A stretch of DNA of 64,000 bases from an uncultured Lachnospiraceae bacterium (GTDB taxonomy: Bacteria; Bacillota; Clostridia; Lachnospirales; Lachnospiraceae), in contig CAJTTZ010000003.1 of NCBI GenBank assembly GCA_910579505.1, positions 1 to 64,000 of the forward strand, written 5' to 3'. Shown in pieces: positions 1 through 8,683 of the stretch; position 1 is the stretch's first letter, and the number at the start of each line of letters is the position of its first letter. The position numbers and the translations under genes were made by a program. Under the pieces are notes generated by a model, which searched no databases, had not been told where the DNA came from, and saw only the letters and a list, made by a program, of their open reading frames with translations.

Positions 1-1
1 T

Positions 2-46
2 CACCAGTCATTCCATCCATTTATGGATGATGATATAAGACATTAA
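2..46 (+). CDS. Possible C-terminal tail of jetA (partial)
   Basis: One reading frame enters from the left edge and stops with TAA at 44-46, 56 bases before jetB. Wadjet operons run jetA-jetB-jetC-jetD, so a jetA ending here is expected from the context. Only 14 codons are visible and no domain can be recognised; another frame stops at 28-30 and would serve equally well. The call is inference from gene order. Confidence 0.25.
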   Translation, partial: HQSFHPFMDDDIRH

Positions 47-102
47 AAATATATCGGGAGATATATTGACAAATTTCAAATATTGAGATAGGAGAAAAGA
101 GG

Positions 103-765
103 ATGAGCATTGAGCAATATATGGAGGATTATACATCTGGCGAGAGGGAAACTTTTCAGAGGGCATGCAGACGTTTGCTGAAACAGACTTTTATTGTGAG
201 AGATCGAAACGAGGAAAGCAGAAAACTGTATTTTTTCATTTCTAAGAATCCGGCGCCCTTTTCGGAGTATTTTCAGCTGATTGGCTTTGATATCGTGGTT
301 GACAGGAACAATGGCGTTATCATGCTCAGCAATTACGAGAATGAAGAGGGCAGCATGAATGTGCAGTCCAACAGGTTTCAGATGAAAAAGGATGAGAGCA
401 TTATTCTGTGTTGTCTCTGGATCATCTATATAGATAACCTGAATGAAGGAAATCTAACCAGACCGATCCTGATTTCCATCACCGATTTAAGATTTGAACT
501 GGAAAAATTCGGAGTAAAGGATGAGGTGGACAAGCCTGTGCTGAAGCGGGCACTGGACCTGTTTTCCAGATACCAGCTGATTGAAGTGAGCGGGAAGGTG
601 GGGGACGAGGAATGCCTGATTCGTCTCTATCCCTCACTTGTATTTGCGTTAAATACAGAAGAATTTAAGAAGTTTGTGGAAGTTACCGTAGAAAGAATGA
701 AAGGCATGAGTGTAAAGGAAATAGAAGCGGGAGAGGACGAAGAAGATGAAAACGGAGAAGAATAG
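103..765 (+). CDS. jetB: Wadjet defence protein JetB (MksE/kleisin-partner-like)
   Basis: A 220-residue acidic protein of the DUF4194/DUF6063 type, the small MukE/MksE-like winged-helix subunit of Wadjet SMC complexes. In Wadjet, JetA (kleisin), JetB and JetC form a loop-extruding complex that senses small circular DNA. The start follows AGGAGA about 8 bases upstream. The C-terminus is a run of Glu/Asp that overlaps the start of jetC by 20 bases, so translation is probably coupled. The size of the partner JetC (about 1090 aa) suggests a type II Wadjet, but this is inference. The assignment rests on operon context more than on strong motifs in JetB itself. Confidence 0.8.
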   Translation: MSIEQYMEDYTSGERETFQRACRRLLKQTFIVRDRNEESRKLYFFISKNPAPFSEYFQLIGFDIVVDRNNGVIMLSNYENEEGSMNVQSNRFQMKKDESIILCCLWIIYIDNLNEGNLTRPILISITDLRFELEKFGVKDEVDKPVLKRALDLFSRYQLIEVSGKVGDEECLIRLYPSLVFALNTEEFKKFVEVTVERMKGMSVKEIEAGEDEEDENGEE

Positions 766-3700
766 AAAAACGGCAACGAAGCTTTGTCTGATCCAATGGT
801 CCAGATTTCAGAATGTGCAGATAAAATTGGAGGGTTCCACACTTTTTACCGGAATTAACGGTAGTGGGAAGTCCACGATTCTGGATGCCATGACTTACCT
901 TCTCACAGGAAACAGACAGTTTAATAAGGCAGCCAAAGATAAGGACAGAACTGTGCTGGGCTACGTGAGAGGCGATACCAGAAGCAACGGAAAAAACAGG
1001 TATTTGCGGGCAGGAGAAGTGGTCAGCTATATTGCCATGGAATTTTATTCTCCTGTGGAGGACAGCACCTTTGTGACGGGTGTCTGCATGGAGTCGCCAA
1101 ATGAGACAGACTGCAAATCCTATTGGTTTGTGCTCCCTGATACACAGATGGAGGAAATCGGTTTTGCGGATATACAGGGAAAGACAATGTTTGTTTATCC
1201 AAGAAACCAGCTGACCGTAAAGGGAAAAACGGTAAAAATGTCTTTGTTTATGTCGCAGGAAAAAGGGGTGGCCCAGACGCTCCGCGCACTGGGGCTTCGC
1301 TGCGATGTGGGAAAATACCGCAGTAAGATTTTGAAAATGATGGCATTTAACCCGGAGAATAATATTGATAGGTTTATTCAGGACTGTGTGCTGGAACCCG
1401 GAAAGATAGACTCCCTAAAGGAACTCAGAGAGCAGAAACAAAAGTTTGAGCAATTGAAGGGAATGTTTCATAATCTTGAACTCAGCAGGCAGAAGTTGGA
1501 GATTCTGGAGAAGAAGACAGAAGAATACGAAGTTAAAAACAGGAATTACCAGATTCGTGAGCTGATGCTTTCTTATCAGCAGCTTTGTGACAGAAGGGAA
1601 GAAAAGGAAAATATCATTTTTAGGATGAGGGCGCTTGAGGATAAGCTGTATTCCGACAGGAAACGGAAATCAGGCATTGAGAGCAGATTGGAGCAGGCGG
1701 AAGAACGGCGGCGCATTGCGGAAAACAATGACCTTATAGGAGGTGTGGAGGACAGTATCCATGCTCTGGAAGAGCAACTGCAGCGTCTGGGGGAAGAAAT
1801 CAGTGCAAATGAAACCGCATTGGTGGCATTGCTAAGGATGAAGGGACAGCTGGAAGGAATGCAGACATGGATGGAGAAAGAAATCGACCTTGCGCCGTCT
1901 GATGTGGAAAATATAAGACGGTTACAGGATGAGAATGTGGATGATAACTTGAAAAGAGAGAGTTTTCTGCGCGTATCTGACAAAATCCTGAACCTCAGGC
2001 AGCAACTGGAGGAGGTTAAGGTTCATACGAGGGATGACATTACCCGGTTCAATCAGAATATAGCTGCAAGAGAGCAGAACATCAAGGAGTTGGAGTCCAA
2101 TAAGATGGTGCTGCCGCAGGAGATAGAAGCGGCGAAACAGGTGATTGCCCGGGAGTTTCAGCGAAAGGGAATCAAGGTGGAAGTCCGGGTTCTTGCCGAA
2201 TTGGTAAAGGAGATTAAGGACGAGTCCTGGCGCGCCGCCATTGAGACATTTTTGGGAAGAAAGCGGTTTTATCTTATTGTGGAGGGAGATCACTGTAAGG
2301 AAGCCATGCAGATTTTGCAGGATCAAAAACTGCATCAGGTCAACGTGGTCATTACGGACAAGCTTCCAGAGACAGGTGAGGAACCCGGTTCCGCGGCGGA
2401 GTTGTTGTCCATTCCAAACATTTATGCCAGAAGATATGCAAATTATTTATTGAACGGTATTTATCGGTGTGAGTCGCTGGAGGAGCTTCATGAGCATCCA
2501 AAGGGCGGATTGATGAAGAACGGTATGCTTGCCAAAAGCTATGCGGTATCCATGATGGACATGAAAAAGACAAGGTTCTATTTGGGAACTGATGCGATAA
2601 AGCTACAGCTTGCCCAGTTGAGGGAGGAACAGGAGGCGGAGAGGAAACGCCTGGAAGCCAGCCGGAATTGCTTGCGGCTGACAAGTGAGAGAATCAAAGA
2701 GATTGATGCTGTGGAATGGAAAACGGAGCATTATGACTTTGGCGCGCCGAAAAAAATGCGGCAGAACAGGATACAAAAGGATACCCTGCAGGGTCAGAAG
2801 GAAGCGCTTGAGAATAATCCGGAATTTATGGCGGTTATGGAAGAAGTAAGGCAGGCCAGGGAGCAATGTAAGGAGATACAGAATGAGAGAGACGAAGTAG
2901 TGGGGGATATCCGGGGATGTGAAGATGGACTGAAACTGGAAAGAGAAAAGCAGAAGACGATCGCGGGAGAAATTTATGAGGCAAAACAGAATTATGAGGA
3001 GATGCGGCTTCGTTTTCTGGAACTGGAATCGGCAATGTTGGAAGAATATCAGAAGCTGCGCAGCAGATCGGATTCCTGTCTGGTCATTAAGGAAAAGACG
3101 GTTCGCAATTTGGGTGCTGAGAGGGAAAACTGCATCAAGGAGATGGAAAATCTGCAGATGGCATATGCTAAGCTTGCGGAAATTGATTTAAACAGACGGG
3201 GCGTGTCTTTTATTCCATTTTACAGAGGGCAGCTTAAGGAAATTTCAAATATCAGATTAGAAGAGGTTTCTGTAAAACTTGCACAACAGGCAAAGGAGTT
3301 GGAAAGTGCATTTATGAATGATTTTGTGGCGGAAATCAATGAGATGGCATCCAATGCCCGATCAGAGATTGAGTTGATAAACAGGGAACTGAAGCAGCTG
3401 CCGTTTGGAAGTGATACATATCAGTTTTTGATGGAGGAAAAGGCGGATAGAAAGGATTTCTTCAGAATCTGCAGGAAGATGGAAGAATTGGGTTCCGCTG
3501 AATTTTATCTGGCAGGAAGCAGGATGGATGAGGAATTGGAGCATGATATCCAGAGTTTTATGGAGGTTATTCTGGAAGAAGAGGACGAGGAAGAATACAC
3601 GGATTATCGTAGATATTTTACTTACAATATGCGGATATCCACGAATCAGGGTGACGAGGAGATAGAGTCGGATCTTTCCAGAAAGCAGGGTTCCGCCAGT

Positions 3701-4009
3701 AATGGGGAAAAGCAGACGCCCTATTTTATCATACTGGCGGCAAGCCTGATGCAGTGTTATCCCAAAAGTAATTGCTGCGTACGGCTGGCATTTATTGACG
3801 AAGCCTTTTCGGCGCTGTCCAGAGAAAGGATCGAGCAGATGGTGCGGTATTTTGAAGAAAACCATTTTCAGGTTATTTATGCGGCACCGCCTGAGAAAAT
3901 AGGCAGTATCGGAACCTTTATTCAATCTACCGTAAGCCTTGTGATTACGGGACGCTACACAAATATGATAGAAGGACTGGTCAAGGTGAATGAAATTTCC
4001 AACCAATAA
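746..4009 (+). CDS. jetC: Wadjet SMC-like ATPase JetC
   Basis: A 1087-residue SMC/MukB-type ATPase. The N-terminus carries a Walker A motif GINGSGKST at residues 36-44. Long Glu/Lys/Arg-rich coiled coils follow (about 230-450 and 640-830), separated by a globular hinge-like stretch. The C-terminal head has a signature-like SNGEKQTPY segment near residue 985 and Walker B LAFIDEAF with D1018 and E1019. This head-coil-hinge-coil-head plan is that of the Wadjet motor, which extrudes DNA so that JetD can cut closed circles. The gene overlaps jetB by 20 bases and jetD by 20 bases, giving a tight operon. The block reads as A/T-richer than the metabolic genes to the right, consistent with transfer. 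Confidence 0.93.
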   Translation: MKTEKNRKTATKLCLIQWSRFQNVQIKLEGSTLFTGINGSGKSTILDAMTYLLTGNRQFNKAAKDKDRTVLGYVRGDTRSNGKNRYLRAGEVVSYIAMEFYSPVEDSTFVTGVCMESPNETDCKSYWFVLPDTQMEEIGFADIQGKTMFVYPRNQLTVKGKTVKMSLFMSQEKGVAQTLRALGLRCDVGKYRSKILKMMAFNPENNIDRFIQDCVLEPGKIDSLKELREQKQKFEQLKGMFHNLELSRQKLEILEKKTEEYEVKNRNYQIRELMLSYQQLCDRREEKENIIFRMRALEDKLYSDRKRKSGIESRLEQAEERRRIAENNDLIGGVEDSIHALEEQLQRLGEEISANETALVALLRMKGQLEGMQTWMEKEIDLAPSDVENIRRLQDENVDDNLKRESFLRVSDKILNLRQQLEEVKVHTRDDITRFNQNIAAREQNIKELESNKMVLPQEIEAAKQVIAREFQRKGIKVEVRVLAELVKEIKDESWRAAIETFLGRKRFYLIVEGDHCKEAMQILQDQKLHQVNVVITDKLPETGEEPGSAAELLSIPNIYARRYANYLLNGIYRCESLEELHEHPKGGLMKNGMLAKSYAVSMMDMKKTRFYLGTDAIKLQLAQLREEQEAERKRLEASRNCLRLTSERIKEIDAVEWKTEHYDFGAPKKMRQNRIQKDTLQGQKEALENNPEFMAVMEEVRQAREQCKEIQNERDEVVGDIRGCEDGLKLEREKQKTIAGEIYEAKQNYEEMRLRFLELESAMLEEYQKLRSRSDSCLVIKEKTVRNLGAERENCIKEMENLQMAYAKLAEIDLNRRGVSFIPFYRGQLKEISNIRLEEVSVKLAQQAKELESAFMNDFVAEINEMASNARSEIELINRELKQLPFGSDTYQFLMEEKADRKDFFRICRKMEELGSAEFYLAGSRMDEELEHDIQSFMEVILEEEDEEEYTDYRRYFTYNMRISTNQGDEEIESDLSRKQGSASNGEKQTPYFIILAASLMQCYPKSNCCVRLAFIDEAFSALSRERIEQMVRYFEENHFQVIYAAPPEKIGSIGTFIQSTVSLVITGRYTNMIEGLVKVNEISNQ

Positions 4010-5213
4010 AAATCAGGAAAAGGTGCTGCAGCTTTTATTAGATCAATATGAAAAGAGTAAAACCTATACGGGAGATAACAGGAAAAAGCAGACGTTTTCT
4101 GTTCCTCCGGGGAAGATTTGCAGCAATTATTCCGACAGTTTTGCGGATGTAGGGGAGATAGAGGATTTCGAAAGAGATATGCAGGAACTTTCGGCTAAAG
4201 AACTCGTAACGTTGATTGTTCGTGATGGAGAAATCAGGCGCATAGCCGCCATTGAAGAAAAGATTCCAGAATATTATAGGATCTTAGGCAGAGAGGAAAG
4301 ACGGGAATTTTTAGTACGGGAAAGGAAGCTCTACGAAAGTTATCTTGGGAAGCACTCCACACTGGATCGATTTTGCAGACGGCAGCTTGCCAGGCTTGAG
4401 CGGGGGAATAAGGCGGAGTATCCGTTAAAGAGGGCGGAAGAATTGCTTAAGCTGGCGGTAAAGATTCTGGAGAACCGGGAGGAGATTTTGGAGAGGGAAC
4501 TGTCCATTGGTCTTTTCGGGGACAGCAAGGTCTTTGGAAAATCCTACCGCAGCGCTGTATGCAGTATTTTGGAGAAAAACGGGGATTATGGCGAAAAATT
4601 ATACGGGATTACAAATGCGCGCGAAAAGGAACTGATTATTCTGGGGGAACACAATATCCATGCGAATCCTTCTTATATTTACTTAAGGGGACATGGGGAA
4701 TTTGTGCTGGGCAATGGAACGACGCTGCGGGTTACACCTGACTATCCGATTGCGCTCTCCGCGCAGGCAGTAGAGGGGATGACAGGGGCTCGGATTCTGT
4801 GCAAAGCGGCGATGACGGTGGAAAACCTCACAACCTTTCACAGAATGCATAGTGAGGAGGTATTTTATATTTATTTGAGCGGTTACCACAATACGCTGAA
4901 GCAGTATGTAATTAAGCGGCTGGCTACGGAAAACCGGACGTTGAAATGGTATCACTTTGGTGACTTGGATCCGGACGGCTTTTTTATTCTGGAGCATTTA
5001 AAAAGAGGAACGGGGATTGCCTTTGAAACGTTCCGTATGGGTGTTGAGGATTTAGTGAAATATAAAGATTTTGGGAAAAGTCTGGAAGAAAATGACAGGA
5101 AAAAGGCGGAAACATTGATGGTGAGGGGGCTATACAGGAAAGAATTGTCTTATATGCTGCAGGAAAATATAAAGCTGGAGCAGGAAATCATTAGTTGGAA
5201 AGAAAAAGTGTAA
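3990..5213 (+). CDS. jetD: Wadjet nuclease JetD (Toprim-fold)
   Basis: A 407-residue JetD protein. The N-terminal half is helical and charged (DUF3322-like dimerisation/arm region). The C-terminal half is a DUF2220-type Toprim domain with the metal-binding set expected for this nuclease: E278 in VENLTTF and D325/D327 in FGDLDPDG. JetD is the subunit that nicks or cleaves plasmid DNA after loop extrusion by JetABC. The start lies inside the end of jetC (20-base overlap) behind an AAGGTG ribosome site. All key acidic residues are present, so the protein should be active. Confidence 0.92.
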   Translation: MKFPTNKNQEKVLQLLLDQYEKSKTYTGDNRKKQTFSVPPGKICSNYSDSFADVGEIEDFERDMQELSAKELVTLIVRDGEIRRIAAIEEKIPEYYRILGREERREFLVRERKLYESYLGKHSTLDRFCRRQLARLERGNKAEYPLKRAEELLKLAVKILENREEILERELSIGLFGDSKVFGKSYRSAVCSILEKNGDYGEKLYGITNAREKELIILGEHNIHANPSYIYLRGHGEFVLGNGTTLRVTPDYPIALSAQAVEGMTGARILCKAAMTVENLTTFHRMHSEEVFYIYLSGYHNTLKQYVIKRLATENRTLKWYHFGDLDPDGFFILEHLKRGTGIAFETFRMGVEDLVKYKDFGKSLEENDRKKAETLMVRGLYRKELSYMLQENIKLEQEIISWKEKV

Positions 5214-5302
5214 AAAGTTTGTGACTAACGTGGAAAATATGGAGGAACGTATGTGCATAAAGATATTGCATTTGAATTCGCTCCATGAAAATATTGAAAG
5301 AG

Positions 5303-5308
5303 TATAAT
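5303..5308 (+). promoter_or_regulatory. Possible -10 box before the SIR2-TPR gene
   Basis: The 181-base gap between jetD and the SIR2-TPR start contains a perfect TATAAT at 5303-5308, but no good -35 lies 17 bases upstream. The gap otherwise holds only an 18-codon micro-ORF (5251-5307, ribosome site GGAGG) for which no function is evident. The SIR2 gene may have its own weak promoter or be read from the jet operon. Confidence 0.3.
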
Positions 5309-5394
5309 GTGGATGGTATGGTAAAGATGTCAGTCAGGAGGGTATGAAAAAGGCACGGGAATTCATGAGTGTTTGGAAGGGGAAGGAGATACAA

Positions 5395-7422
5395 ATGAGT
5401 TATGAGGAATTAAGTTTAAAAGGGTTTATAGATGAAATGAAAGAAGTGTCAAGCGGTCCTCACCCGAGAAAATTTTGTTTTGTACTCGGGGCAGGCGCAT
5501 CGCTTTCTTCCGGAATAAAATCTGGGCAGGAACTGGTTACAATATGGGACGCAGAACTTCAGCTAAGAAATGAAAAAGCGCATATAAAGTGGAAAAAGGA
5601 TTTAAACATAACAGAAGAGAATAAGTACAGTTTTTACAGTAAATTTTATGAGAGACGTTTTCGAAGACAGCCGGTGGATGGATATAATTATCTGGAAAAA
5701 CTGATGGAACATGCCAGACCAAGTATCGGATATGTCATGCTTTCTTATTTATTGACCAAAACCCGGCATAATGTTGTGATAACAACCAATTTTGACCATT
5801 TGATGGAAGATGCAGTGAATTATTATGAGCAAAAAATCCCTTTGGTCATAGGGCATGAATCTTTGGCCCATTATGTTACCAAACACATCACAAGACCTAC
5901 TATCATAAAAATACATAGAGATCTTTTACTTGATCCAAAGAACAGGGCAGATGAGTTGGAGGTGCTCCATGATAATTGGAAAAAGGCATTGGGAGAGGTC
6001 TTTGCGGAGTATCATCCGATTTTTATCGGGTATGCGGGCAATGATAACAGTCTCATGGACTTTTTGATTGAAAATAGTGAAAAGTTTCTAACTAATGAAT
6101 GGTTGTTTCCGTACTGGATGATTTATAAAAAGGACGATGCATATGGAAAGGTTTTAGCTTTCTTGGAAAAGTCGGAAGGATATTTAATTAGACATAATGG
6201 GTTTGATGAAGTGATGTGTTTTATGGGAACGGCATTTGACTACAAGCTACCGTCGAAAGAAGACTTTTTGAATGATGCAGAAGAACGTTTTCAGATGCTA
6301 TCCAATTCCATTGACAGATTTACGGAGGTATCGTTAGGGGGCAAAGAGTTTGAACAGGGGGAACACGTAGAAGATAAAACAGAGGAAGGAGATATCGGCC
6401 ATGTTGTTGAGAAGATTACAAGTCAGGCGGATCAGCAACGGTTATATAGAGAGGCTATTGTATTACATAATAATGGCAATTATGAAGAAGCGAGGGAGAT
6501 AGAAAAGCAGTTAGTGAGTTTGAATGCAACAAATTCTCGTTATCATTATGCTATGGGAGTTACCCTGCATGAAATGAAAAAATATGAGGAAGCGGAGTAC
6601 GAGAAGAGGAAAGCGGTAGAGCTTGAGCCTGAAAATGCAAGATATCATAACAGCTTGAGTAATACTCTGCATGAGATGCATAGATATCAAGAAGCGGAGA
6701 ATGAGTCAAGGAAAGCGGTAGAGCTTGAGCCAGAAAACGCAGGCTATCATGATAGCTTGGGAATTACCCTGCAGGAAATGGAGAAATATGAAGAAGCGGC
6801 AATCGAGAAAAGGAAAGCGGTAGAGCTTGAGCCTGACAATGCAAGATATCATGACAGCTTGGGTAATACTCTGCATGCGATGAACAGATATCAAGAAGCG
6901 GAGAATGAGTCAAGGAAAGCGGTAGAGCTTGAGCCAGAAAACGCAAGCTATCATAACAGCCTGGGGGTTACCCTTTATGTAATGGAGAAATATGAAGAAG
7001 CGGAGTACGAGAAGAGGAAGGCGGTAGAGCTTGAACCAGAAAACGCAAGCTATCGTGACAGCTTGAGTAATACTTTGCATGCGATGAATAGATATAAAGA
7101 AGCCGAGAATGAGTCAAGGAAAGCGGTAGAGATTGAACCAGAAAACGCAAGCTATCATAACAGCCTGGGGGTTACCCTGCATGTAATGGAGAAATATGAA
7201 GAAGCGGAGTACGAGAAGAGGAAAGCGGTAGAGCTTGAACCAGAAAACGCAAGCTATCGTGACAGCCTGGGAATTACCCTGCAAGAAATGGAGAAATATG
7301 AAGAAGCAGAGAAAGAAGTAAGGAGAGCCATAGAATTGGAGCCGGACAATACGAAATACATTTATCATCTGGATATTGTTTTGGATGCGATGAAAGAATT
7401 TCAAAGGCTTGAAAAGGGATGA
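5395..7422 (+). CDS. SIR2-domain protein with C-terminal TPR array
   Basis: A 675-residue two-part protein. Residues about 20-290 are a SIR2_2-type NAD-binding fold: VLGAGAS (30-36), the TTNFDH motif (130-135), IHRD (173-176, where most family members have IHG) and FIGYAGND (210-217). From about residue 350 to the end there are roughly ten 34-residue TPR units with the recurring core YEEAEYEKRKAVELEPE. SIR2 domains in phage defence (Thoeris ThsA, DSR, SIR2-containing Avs) deplete NAD after a sensor is triggered; here the TPR array would be the sensor or partner-binding part (inference). The start at 5395 is preferred because AAGGAGA sits 5 bases upstream; an in-frame ATG at 5344 has its AGGAGG only 2 bases away. 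It lies 181 bases after jetD on the same strand. Confidence 0.85.
   Translation: MSYEELSLKGFIDEMKEVSSGPHPRKFCFVLGAGASLSSGIKSGQELVTIWDAELQLRNEKAHIKWKKDLNITEENKYSFYSKFYERRFRRQPVDGYNYLEKLMEHARPSIGYVMLSYLLTKTRHNVVITTNFDHLMEDAVNYYEQKIPLVIGHESLAHYVTKHITRPTIIKIHRDLLLDPKNRADELEVLHDNWKKALGEVFAEYHPIFIGYAGNDNSLMDFLIENSEKFLTNEWLFPYWMIYKKDDAYGKVLAFLEKSEGYLIRHNGFDEVMCFMGTAFDYKLPSKEDFLNDAEERFQMLSNSIDRFTEVSLGGKEFEQGEHVEDKTEEGDIGHVVEKITSQADQQRLYREAIVLHNNGNYEEAREIEKQLVSLNATNSRYHYAMGVTLHEMKKYEEAEYEKRKAVELEPENARYHNSLSNTLHEMHRYQEAENESRKAVELEPENAGYHDSLGITLQEMEKYEEAAIEKRKAVELEPDNARYHDSLGNTLHAMNRYQEAENESRKAVELEPENASYHNSLGVTLYVMEKYEEAEYEKRKAVELEPENASYRDSLSNTLHAMNRYKEAENESRKAVEIEPENASYHNSLGVTLHVMEKYEEAEYEKRKAVELEPENASYRDSLGITLQEMEKYEEAEKEVRRAIELEPDNTKYIYHLDIVLDAMKEFQRLEKG
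6520..7390 (+). repeat. TPR-encoding tandem repeat, 102 bp units in 204 bp pairs
   Basis: About eight full 34-codon units lie in tandem inside the SIR2-TPR gene. Two unit types alternate: one with the core EKYEEAEYEKRKAVELEPE and one with NRYQEAENESRKAVELEPE. The higher-order period is therefore 204 bp. Copies starting near 6941 and 7145 are almost identical over about 140 bases, including synonymous positions, which points to recent tandem duplication or gene conversion. Confidence 0.85.
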
Positions 7423-7497
7423 TGCAAAATAAAGGTGTTGCAAAATACTAGTTATGTGTATAATATTGTTAGATTGCCCACTGTCAAGGAGAACTTT

Positions 7498-8088
7498 ATG
7501 CCATACACCTGGAACGACATAGAACAGCATATACTTGCCTGTGCCCAATGTCCGCTTGGCCACACAAGGAATCTTCCCGTCATGGGACGCGGCAGCCACC
7601 AGGCGGATATCATGGTAATCGCTGAAGCGCCCGGCGCGCAGGAAGACCAACAGGGCATTCCCTTTGTGGGGCGTTCCGGGGAAATACTGGACCGCCTTTT
7701 GCAAGACTGCGGGCTTAGCAGGGAGGAAATCTACATTACCAATATTTTGAAATGCCATCCGCCCGGAAACCGTGATCCCAAGGAGGAAGAAAAGGAGGCA
7801 TGCTTTCCCTATCTGAAATATGAGACGTTTCTGCTAAAGCCGAAGATCATTGTCTGTCTGGGGCGCGTCGCGGCACAGCGGATTATTGCGCCGGATTTTA
7901 AAATTACCAGACAGCATGGCACATGGACGTGCAGGAAGGACTGCGCGCTGACCGCGACCTATCATCCTTCGGCAATATTGCGGGACCCCTCCAAATATGA
8001 AGAGGTAAAAAAGGATTTTCTGGAAATTGTAAAAAAGAGGGACGCCCTGTCAGACAGCCGGCCTCTCGGCGATTACGGTCAGCGATGA
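7498..8088 (+). CDS. Family 4 (Fe-S) uracil-DNA glycosylase
   Basis: A 196-residue type-4 uracil-DNA glycosylase that removes uracil from DNA to start base-excision repair. Motif A AEAPGAQEDQQG spans residues 42-53 and motif B HPSAILR spans 156-162. Four cysteines fit the 4Fe-4S cluster of this family: C15-x2-C18 and C86-x15-C102. The start at 7498 has AAGGAG 6 bases upstream; an in-frame GTG at 7435 lacks such a site. A TATAAT at 7459-7464 suggests independent transcription from the SIR2-TPR gene 75 bases upstream. The last 39 bases overlap the convergent broken gene at 8050-8426. Most likely housekeeping, though its position beside defence genes is notable. Confidence 0.92.
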   Translation: MPYTWNDIEQHILACAQCPLGHTRNLPVMGRGSHQADIMVIAEAPGAQEDQQGIPFVGRSGEILDRLLQDCGLSREEIYITNILKCHPPGNRDPKEEEKEACFPYLKYETFLLKPKIIVCLGRVAAQRIIAPDFKITRQHGTWTCRKDCALTATYHPSAILRDPSKYEEVKKDFLEIVKKRDALSDSRPLGDYGQR

Positions 8089-8426
8089 CGCCTTTCCGTC
8101 GATATAAACAAGTCCATGAATTTCAATGCTTGAGTCCGTCACGTCTAAAACACCTGTAAAGTCATTGTGCTCCATCATGTAAAGCGCCGTATCATAATGA
8201 GCGAGGAAATCGGAATCAATCACAATTTTTCGCCATTGTACGGCACGGAGCGAAAATAAATCCGGGGCGGGTATAGCGCCCAGCTCCATTCACAGTTTTC
8301 AGATTTCATCAGTTCATCAAAAACATCGTCATTTCCGTTGATCTCAAGAGTGAGCAGATCGCTTTTGATAGAAAACGAAATCTTTCCTATTCCAAATTCT
8401 GTATTGCCAATCTTAAATGAGCTCAT
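8050..8426 (-). pseudogene. Frameshifted small hypothetical gene
   Basis: Two minus-strand frames join into one plausible protein of about 125 residues. Frame 1 starts at 8426 behind AAGGGAGA and ends with YFRSVPYNGEKL then stop near 8220. The next frame carries straight on with IVIDSDFLAHYDTALYMMEH to a stop at 8050. The switch falls in a run of A residues (minus strand) near 8225-8231; one extra A would restore a single frame. It is either a real mutation or a homopolymer sequencing error. The family is not recognised; the protein is beta-rich and acidic with no signal peptide. It converges on and overlaps the glycosylase gene end. Confidence 0.65.
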
Positions 8427-8508
8427 AAATAATCTCCCTTCAAATCTGAAATGGTTGTTACTGCCAATGTAAAAATTATAACACAATCCTGATTGGACTG
8501 CAAAAATA

Positions 8509-8599
8509 GTTATGTAAACTCACGGCCTTAAAATTGTGGTTGGACAAGTTATGTAAACCAAAGAATGCAAAGTATACCCCAAAAACGACAATGTATACC
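8509..8599. repeat. Two pairs of short direct repeats, possible insertion-element end
   Basis: GTTATGTAAAC occurs at 8509-8519 and 8548-8558 (39 bp apart), and GTATACC at 8572-8578 and 8593-8599 (21 bp apart), all in the gap between the broken gene and the chemoreceptor. Serial short repeats of this kind resemble the multiple terminal repeats of IS21-type elements, but no transposase is present. Alternatively they are regulator sites for the chemoreceptor gene. Confidence 0.35.
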
Positions 8600-8683
8600 T
8601 CTGACATTCCGATATCTACTGTTTTCAGATAAAATAAATCAGATACTTTTGCGGTTAGTTCCACAAAGGAGGGGGCATAGGGT

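Noticed and set aside
5251..5307. 18-codon micro-ORF with a GGAGG site between jetD and the SIR2 gene
   Set aside because: Too short to support and has no recognisable feature; noted only because of its ribosome site.
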